NCBI GenBank assembly: GCA_020725545.1 | Contig: DYEV01000030.1 | Location: 62,001-126,000 of the forward strand | Source: Desulfobacca sp. | Lineage (GTDB): Bacteria > Desulfobacterota > Desulfobaccia > Desulfobaccales > Desulfobaccaceae | Direction: 5' to 3' | Length of the DNA: 64,000 nucleotides | In this document: positions 59,931 to 64,000 of the stretch, piece by piece | Layout: each line of letters starts with the position of its first letter | Position numbering within the stretch: position 1 is the stretch's first letter | Made by a program: the position numbers and the translations under genes | Notes under the pieces: generated by a model | What the model was told of the DNA's origin: nothing | Seen by the model: only the letters and a program-made list of their open reading frames with translations | Database searches by the model: none

Positions 59931-61271
59931 ATGGATGACTTGGCGGAAATCTTAAAAGATTTGCTGGCCCAGCAGCGGTGGGACGAATTGAAGGCCTTGT
60001 TGAGCCAGAAAAATCCCACTGACCTGGCCGAGGTCCTCCCTTCTTTGCCAACCTCCGAATATGCCCTGTTTTTCCGGCTCCTGGAAAAGACCAAGGCAGT
60101 AGAAGTCTTTGAAAATTTGGAATTGGAGGATCAACAGAAGCTTTTGGCCGGCTTTCGGGATGAACAGGTGCGGGATCTGGTGGAACACATGTCCCCGGAC
60201 GATCGGGCCAACCTTCTGGATGAGCTGCCAGCCCGGGTAGCTAAACGGCTCCTCAAAATGCTCAGTCCGGCGGAGCGCGAGGCCACTTCCCTCCTCCTCG
60301 GCTATAAAGAACATACCGCCGGGCGCATCATGACCCCGGAATATATCTCCTTCAAGACGCATCTCCGAGTCAGCGAGGCCTTGGACAAAATCCGGCGCAT
60401 CGGCCTGGATAAAGAGACGGTCTACTATTGCTATGTTATCGATGAACAGCGACGCTTGCTGGGCATGGTCTCCCTCAAAGACCTGGTCCTGGCCGCGCCG
60501 GAAACCAGGATCGGCGACATCATGCTCCGGGAGGTCGTCTTTGTTCATACCGATGACGATCAGGAAGAGGTAGCCCGGCAGATCAGGAAATACGACCTCC
60601 TGGCCATTCCGGTGGTCGACCGGGAGGACCGGTTAGTGGGCATCATCACCCACGACGATATCATGGACATCATGGAGGAGGAAACTACCGAAGATATCTA
60701 CCGGTTGGGGGCTGTGCCCGTCCAGGAACAGAGCTATTTCAAAGCCCACATGATAACGGTGGCCGCCCGCCGGGTGGGGTGGCTGTTGGTGTTGCTCCTC
60801 ACCAACACCATGACCGGCTCCATTATCATGGATCAGAATACCCTGCTGCAGTCGGTAGTAGCCTTGGCTGCCTTTGTGCCTTTGCTCATCGGCAGCGGCG
60901 GCAACATCGGCTCCCAGACCTCCACGGTTATTGTCCGGGGGCTGGCTCTCAAGGAAGTGACCTTTGGCAATGCCTTCAAGATCCTACTCCGGGAAGTGGG
61001 GATCGGCTTGCTGTTGGGGAGTTTTTTGGGGGTGATCGTCGTTTTCTGGTCCCACTGGCTCCAGGGCAATTGGCTGGTGTCCCTGGCCGTGGGATTGAGC
61101 CTGGTGGTCATCTCCACTATGGCCACATTTTTTGGCGGCCTCCTGCCCCTGGTTTTCGTCCGCCTGGGCATCGATCCGGCCGTGGTCTCTGCGCCGTTTA
61201 TCTCCACCATGGTGGATGTCCTGGGGGTCTTCACTTATTTTCAGATCGCCCGGCTGATTCTTTCTCTGTGA
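59931..61271 (+). CDS. mgtE: Magnesium transporter MgtE
   Basis: MgtE N domain, CBS pair, LLIGSGGNIGSQTSTVIVRGLAL. Confidence 0.96.
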   Translation: MDDLAEILKDLLAQQRWDELKALLSQKNPTDLAEVLPSLPTSEYALFFRLLEKTKAVEVFENLELEDQQKLLAGFRDEQVRDLVEHMSPDDRANLLDELPARVAKRLLKMLSPAEREATSLLLGYKEHTAGRIMTPEYISFKTHLRVSEALDKIRRIGLDKETVYYCYVIDEQRRLLGMVSLKDLVLAAPETRIGDIMLREVVFVHTDDDQEEVARQIRKYDLLAIPVVDREDRLVGIITHDDIMDIMEEETTEDIYRLGAVPVQEQSYFKAHMITVAARRVGWLLVLLLTNTMTGSIIMDQNTLLQSVVALAAFVPLLIGSGGNIGSQTSTVIVRGLALKEVTFGNAFKILLREVGIGLLLGSFLGVIVVFWSHWLQGNWLVSLAVGLSLVVISTMATFFGGLLPLVFVRLGIDPAVVSAPFISTMVDVLGVFTYFQIARLILSL

Positions 61272-62145
61272 GGAATCTGCTCACGAGATTATTGGCCTGG
61301 GCCGAAGGCGCCTGCTTCAGGAGGGGATAGAGTTGGGCGCAGTCCTCGTAGGTCAGCCGACACATGAGGGTGCTGAGACGCAACTCCTCATCCAAATGGG
61401 GGGTCGGCGAACCGGAGGCGGGCACTTCGTCTTTGCCCAGCAATTTAATATAGATCAGGCTGCGGGCCGCGAGAAGCTTCTCGGTCTCCGGGGCAATGGG
61501 CCGCCGGAACAGGTAAGCAAAGGTCAATTCATCGCCCGGACCAAAGACCCGGGGGCGGTGGGCGCGCTGCCGGGCTACGGCGCCCAAAAGAAAATGGGGC
61601 CGCACCTCGCCCCGGCCATGTAATGCCCGTCGCAGTTCGCCGGGCAGAGACAGGTGCATGTGCCCGGTTTCCACATAGACCGACTCAAACTGGCCGGTCA
61701 GGGCAGCCAGGGCCTGCGCCCGCATGGCATCCCGCCAGCGGAAGCGGGCTGCATCACGGCGGGCAAATTCCAGCACCGTCTCCACCACCCGAGGGAACGG
61801 CGCCTGCATGGACACCTCATAGAAACGTAGCAGCGCGGCTGTCGCCTCCCGTTCCATATCATAGACCTGCCGCAGCTCCTCCCTGGACCTGACCTCCTCT
61901 GGAGGAACTTCCTGGGCAAAAAGTTCATGAATGGTCACTAGGCGTTCCAGGTAGGGTTCAATCTGCAGGATAGTCCGCCCCTCGTGCCAGAGCTCCTGCA
62001 GGATGGCCAACTGCTGCCGACTGAACTCCGGGAACTCGGCGTCCAGCTCCCAGAGATAATCCTCTATCGGGGCGGTGCCTTGCAAAACCCGGGGAAGGGT
62101 TGGAGATGGGGGTTCCTCCAAAACAATGGCCTGGTGGTTGCTCAT
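61231..62145 (-). CDS. Hypothetical protein, about 304 aa
   Basis: Long ORF with coherent composition beside the biotin genes; no recognised motif. Confidence 0.65.
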   Translation of the reverse strand: MSNHQAIVLEEPPSPTLPRVLQGTAPIEDYLWELDAEFPEFSRQQLAILQELWHEGRTILQIEPYLERLVTIHELFAQEVPPEEVRSREELRQVYDMEREATAALLRFYEVSMQAPFPRVVETVLEFARRDAARFRWRDAMRAQALAALTGQFESVYVETGHMHLSLPGELRRALHGRGEVRPHFLLGAVARQRAHRPRVFGPGDELTFAYLFRRPIAPETEKLLAARSLIYIKLLGKDEVPASGSPTPHLDEELRLSTLMCRLTYEDCAQLYPLLKQAPSAQANNLVSRFLTEKESAGRSENK

Positions 62146-62210
62146 GGCCGCCCGCGCATACGGCAGGGACTCCAAACGGTGAGTCGAGAAAGCGATGGTA
62201 AAAGTGGTGT

Positions 62211-63086
62211 TCACCGCGCCCCCCGGGACACAGGTTTCCTGCCCTGGAGCCACATCACCTCATAGGTCACCCGAATGCCGCCGGCCTGGGAGAAATTACC
62301 GTAATAGTGGTCCGCCATGGTGGCCAGGAGACGCCGGGGAAGGAATTGCGGCCGGCTGGACGTGGCCCCCATGCCCCGCACCGCCCGCAGAAAGGCCCAC
62401 AGATCTGGATAGACTTCCGGCCAAACTTCCTGGCGCCGGCTGATGTCCTCAAAACCTGTTTTTTCTAAAAATTCCTGCCAATCCTGGCCGCTGGCAAAAT
62501 GCCGGGCCGGAATGTCCGGGACGGCGAGTCCCGGCCAGAACCTCCCGGCTTGGGCAAAACTCTGGGCCAACTCCTGAAAGGTCAGAGGTCCCAATGTGGC
62601 AAAGGCTAAGACCCCGCCGGGCGTCAGGGCCTGGTAATAGCGCCGGCAGGCCAGATCCGGTCGGCTGAACCACTGAAAAACGGAGCTGCTGGTAATCAAG
62701 TCATACCGACCCGGCACCTCCTGTTCGCCATCGGCCACCAGCCAGGCAATGCCGCCGGCACCAGCCAAGCGGGCCTGCGCAGCCTGCAGCGCGGCCGGGG
62801 CCAGGTCCAAGGCGGTAATCCGGGCCTGGGGAAAGGCCCGGCGCAACAGACCAGTGAGATAACCGGTGCCGCAGCCGATCTCGAGGATGCGGTCAAAGGG
62901 CTGCCCCGACTTGGCCAGGCTGTCCACCAACTCTTCCGCCAAACGCCGCTGCACCACGGCAAACTGGTCGTAGCGGGCCGCCTGTCGGCCAAAGTTATGC
63001 CCCAGACGGATTTTGTCAACACTTTCAGGGATTACCTCCCTCCTGATCCATTTCAGGGCACAGACGCCTGCCGCTAACTGTCTCAT
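62211..63086 (-). CDS. bioC: Malonyl-ACP O-methyltransferase BioC (start uncertain; a downstream GTG at VDKIRLGHNFGRQ is possible)
   Basis: ILEIGCGTGYLTGLLRRAFP, LITSSSVFQWF, LTPGGVLAFATLGPLTFQELAQSF. Confidence 0.88.
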   Translation of the reverse strand: MRQLAAGVCALKWIRREVIPESVDKIRLGHNFGRQAARYDQFAVVQRRLAEELVDSLAKSGQPFDRILEIGCGTGYLTGLLRRAFPQARITALDLAPAALQAAQARLAGAGGIAWLVADGEQEVPGRYDLITSSSVFQWFSRPDLACRRYYQALTPGGVLAFATLGPLTFQELAQSFAQAGRFWPGLAVPDIPARHFASGQDWQEFLEKTGFEDISRRQEVWPEVYPDLWAFLRAVRGMGATSSRPQFLPRRLLATMADHYYGNFSQAGGIRVTYEVMWLQGRKPVSRGAR

Positions 63087-63140
63087 TTTCTTATCCCTTT
63101 TTGCTTTTTCCTGCCAAACCTTGAAAAAAATATGCAGCCC

Positions 63141-63833
63141 TCAGACCAGGTATGGTTCCAACAGCTCTGTGATGTCCTGGCTCCGGCTTGCCATGGGAGC
63201 ATGGCCGGCGTCCGGCAGCAGCACCAGGCGGGCCGCCGCCAGCTGTTCTGCCAAAAAATGGGCCTGAGCCACCGGCGTAATCCGGTCGGCGGTCCCATGG
63301 ACAAGGATAATGGCGTCGGCGGCCACTTGGGGCAGCTTGGGCCGCAGGTCTGTATGCCTTAGGTAATCCAACCCCGCGGCCAGCCAACCGGGGTCCTGGG
63401 CCTGAGGCAGCACGGCCGTCAAAGGCTCCCGGGCGGCGGCTTCCCGGGGGCCCAGGAGCTGCTGGTGAAACTCCTGGACCACCTGTTCCGGATCGGTGCG
63501 CAGGCGTTGGCGCATTCCCCGCACCACCGCCACCGGCCAGCCTATTTGATAATCCGGCCGCATGCAAAAACTGGCACACCCGGACAGGACTACCAGCGCG
63601 GCCGGCCGAAACCCTCGGGCACAGACCTCCAAGGCCAGCATCGCCCCCAACGACCACCCCACCAAGACGGTCTGGGCCGGAGCCAGTCCCTGGAGGTGGT
63701 TCCACAGCCAATCGGCCTCCCACACCGGCAAGTTGGGCGTCCAGAGCTCGGCGCAGGCGGCCAGCGCCCTCCGCTGATACGTCCAGATCCGGCTGTCCGT
63801 GGCCCAACCATGCAGCAATACCAAATGCTTCAC
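63141..63833 (-). CDS. BioH-like alpha/beta hydrolase
   Basis: LVLLHGWATDSRIW, VLVGWSLGAMLALEVC, LVHGTADRITP, LPDAGHAP; located between bioC and a bioF end. Confidence 0.82.
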   Translation of the reverse strand: MKHLVLLHGWATDSRIWTYQRRALAACAELWTPNLPVWEADWLWNHLQGLAPAQTVLVGWSLGAMLALEVCARGFRPAALVVLSGCASFCMRPDYQIGWPVAVVRGMRQRLRTDPEQVVQEFHQQLLGPREAAAREPLTAVLPQAQDPGWLAAGLDYLRHTDLRPKLPQVAADAIILVHGTADRITPVAQAHFLAEQLAAARLVLLPDAGHAPMASRSQDITELLEPYLV

Positions 63834-63855
63834 GGCAGTTTCCTGTTGTCCGTGG

Positions 63856-63999
63856 TCAGCGGTCCTTTATCTCTGCCCCGAGCCGTTTACTCCCGACCTC
63901 TGACCCCCGACTAATCTCCAACTCCCGACCTACCTGGACGATCGTGGCCACGGCCTGCGCCAACTCATCGGCCTGATGGGCCGCGGACAGAGAAAAACG
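63856..63999 (-). CDS. bioF: 8-amino-7-oxononanoate synthase, C-terminal 47 codons (truncated by window edge)
   Basis: RFSLSAAHQADELAQAVATIVQVGRELEISRGSEVGSKRLGAEIKDR*; typical BioF C-terminus and position. Confidence 0.6.
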   Translation of the reverse strand, partial: RFSLSAAHQADELAQAVATIVQVGRELEISRGSEVGSKRLGAEIKDR

Positions 64000-64000
64000 C

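Overview
64 kb of a GC-rich bacterial chromosome. Gene content and order resemble a sulfate-reducing or syntrophic 'deltaproteobacterial' (Desulfobacca-like) lineage; this is an impression, no search was run. The window is mostly dense chromosomal backbone. Main blocks: (1) nitrogen assimilation (glnA, P-II, amt) with sigma-54-like promoters; (2) folE2, hisD, GNAT and phosphoesterase; (3) a minus-strand potassium island (response regulator, histidine kinase, KtrA/KtrB-type, Kup, a decayed kinase paralogue, a KimA-like APC permease) in which kup and the KimA-like gene each have a recognisable ydaO-type (c-di-AMP) riboswitch leader; (4) an 11-subunit nuo operon (ABCDHIJKLMN) with no nuoEFG; (5) a PEP-synthase-like protein with an unusual C-terminal LamG-like domain; (6) uppP, gatA, gatC, csrA; (7) an RdgC-like gene, an uncharacterised partner and mutM; (8) tandem lytic transglycosylases, a MscS/MscK-type channel, mgtE; (9) a biotin cluster (bioC, bioH-like, bioF 3' end). 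The most novel candidate is a tiny gene at 3983-4147, absent from the ORF track. It is a 31-aa membrane ORF whose UGA is followed in frame by 22 more codons and a bacterial-SECIS-like hairpin at the expected distance, so it may be a 54-aa selenoprotein. No rRNA, CRISPR array, intact prophage or convincing tRNA was seen.
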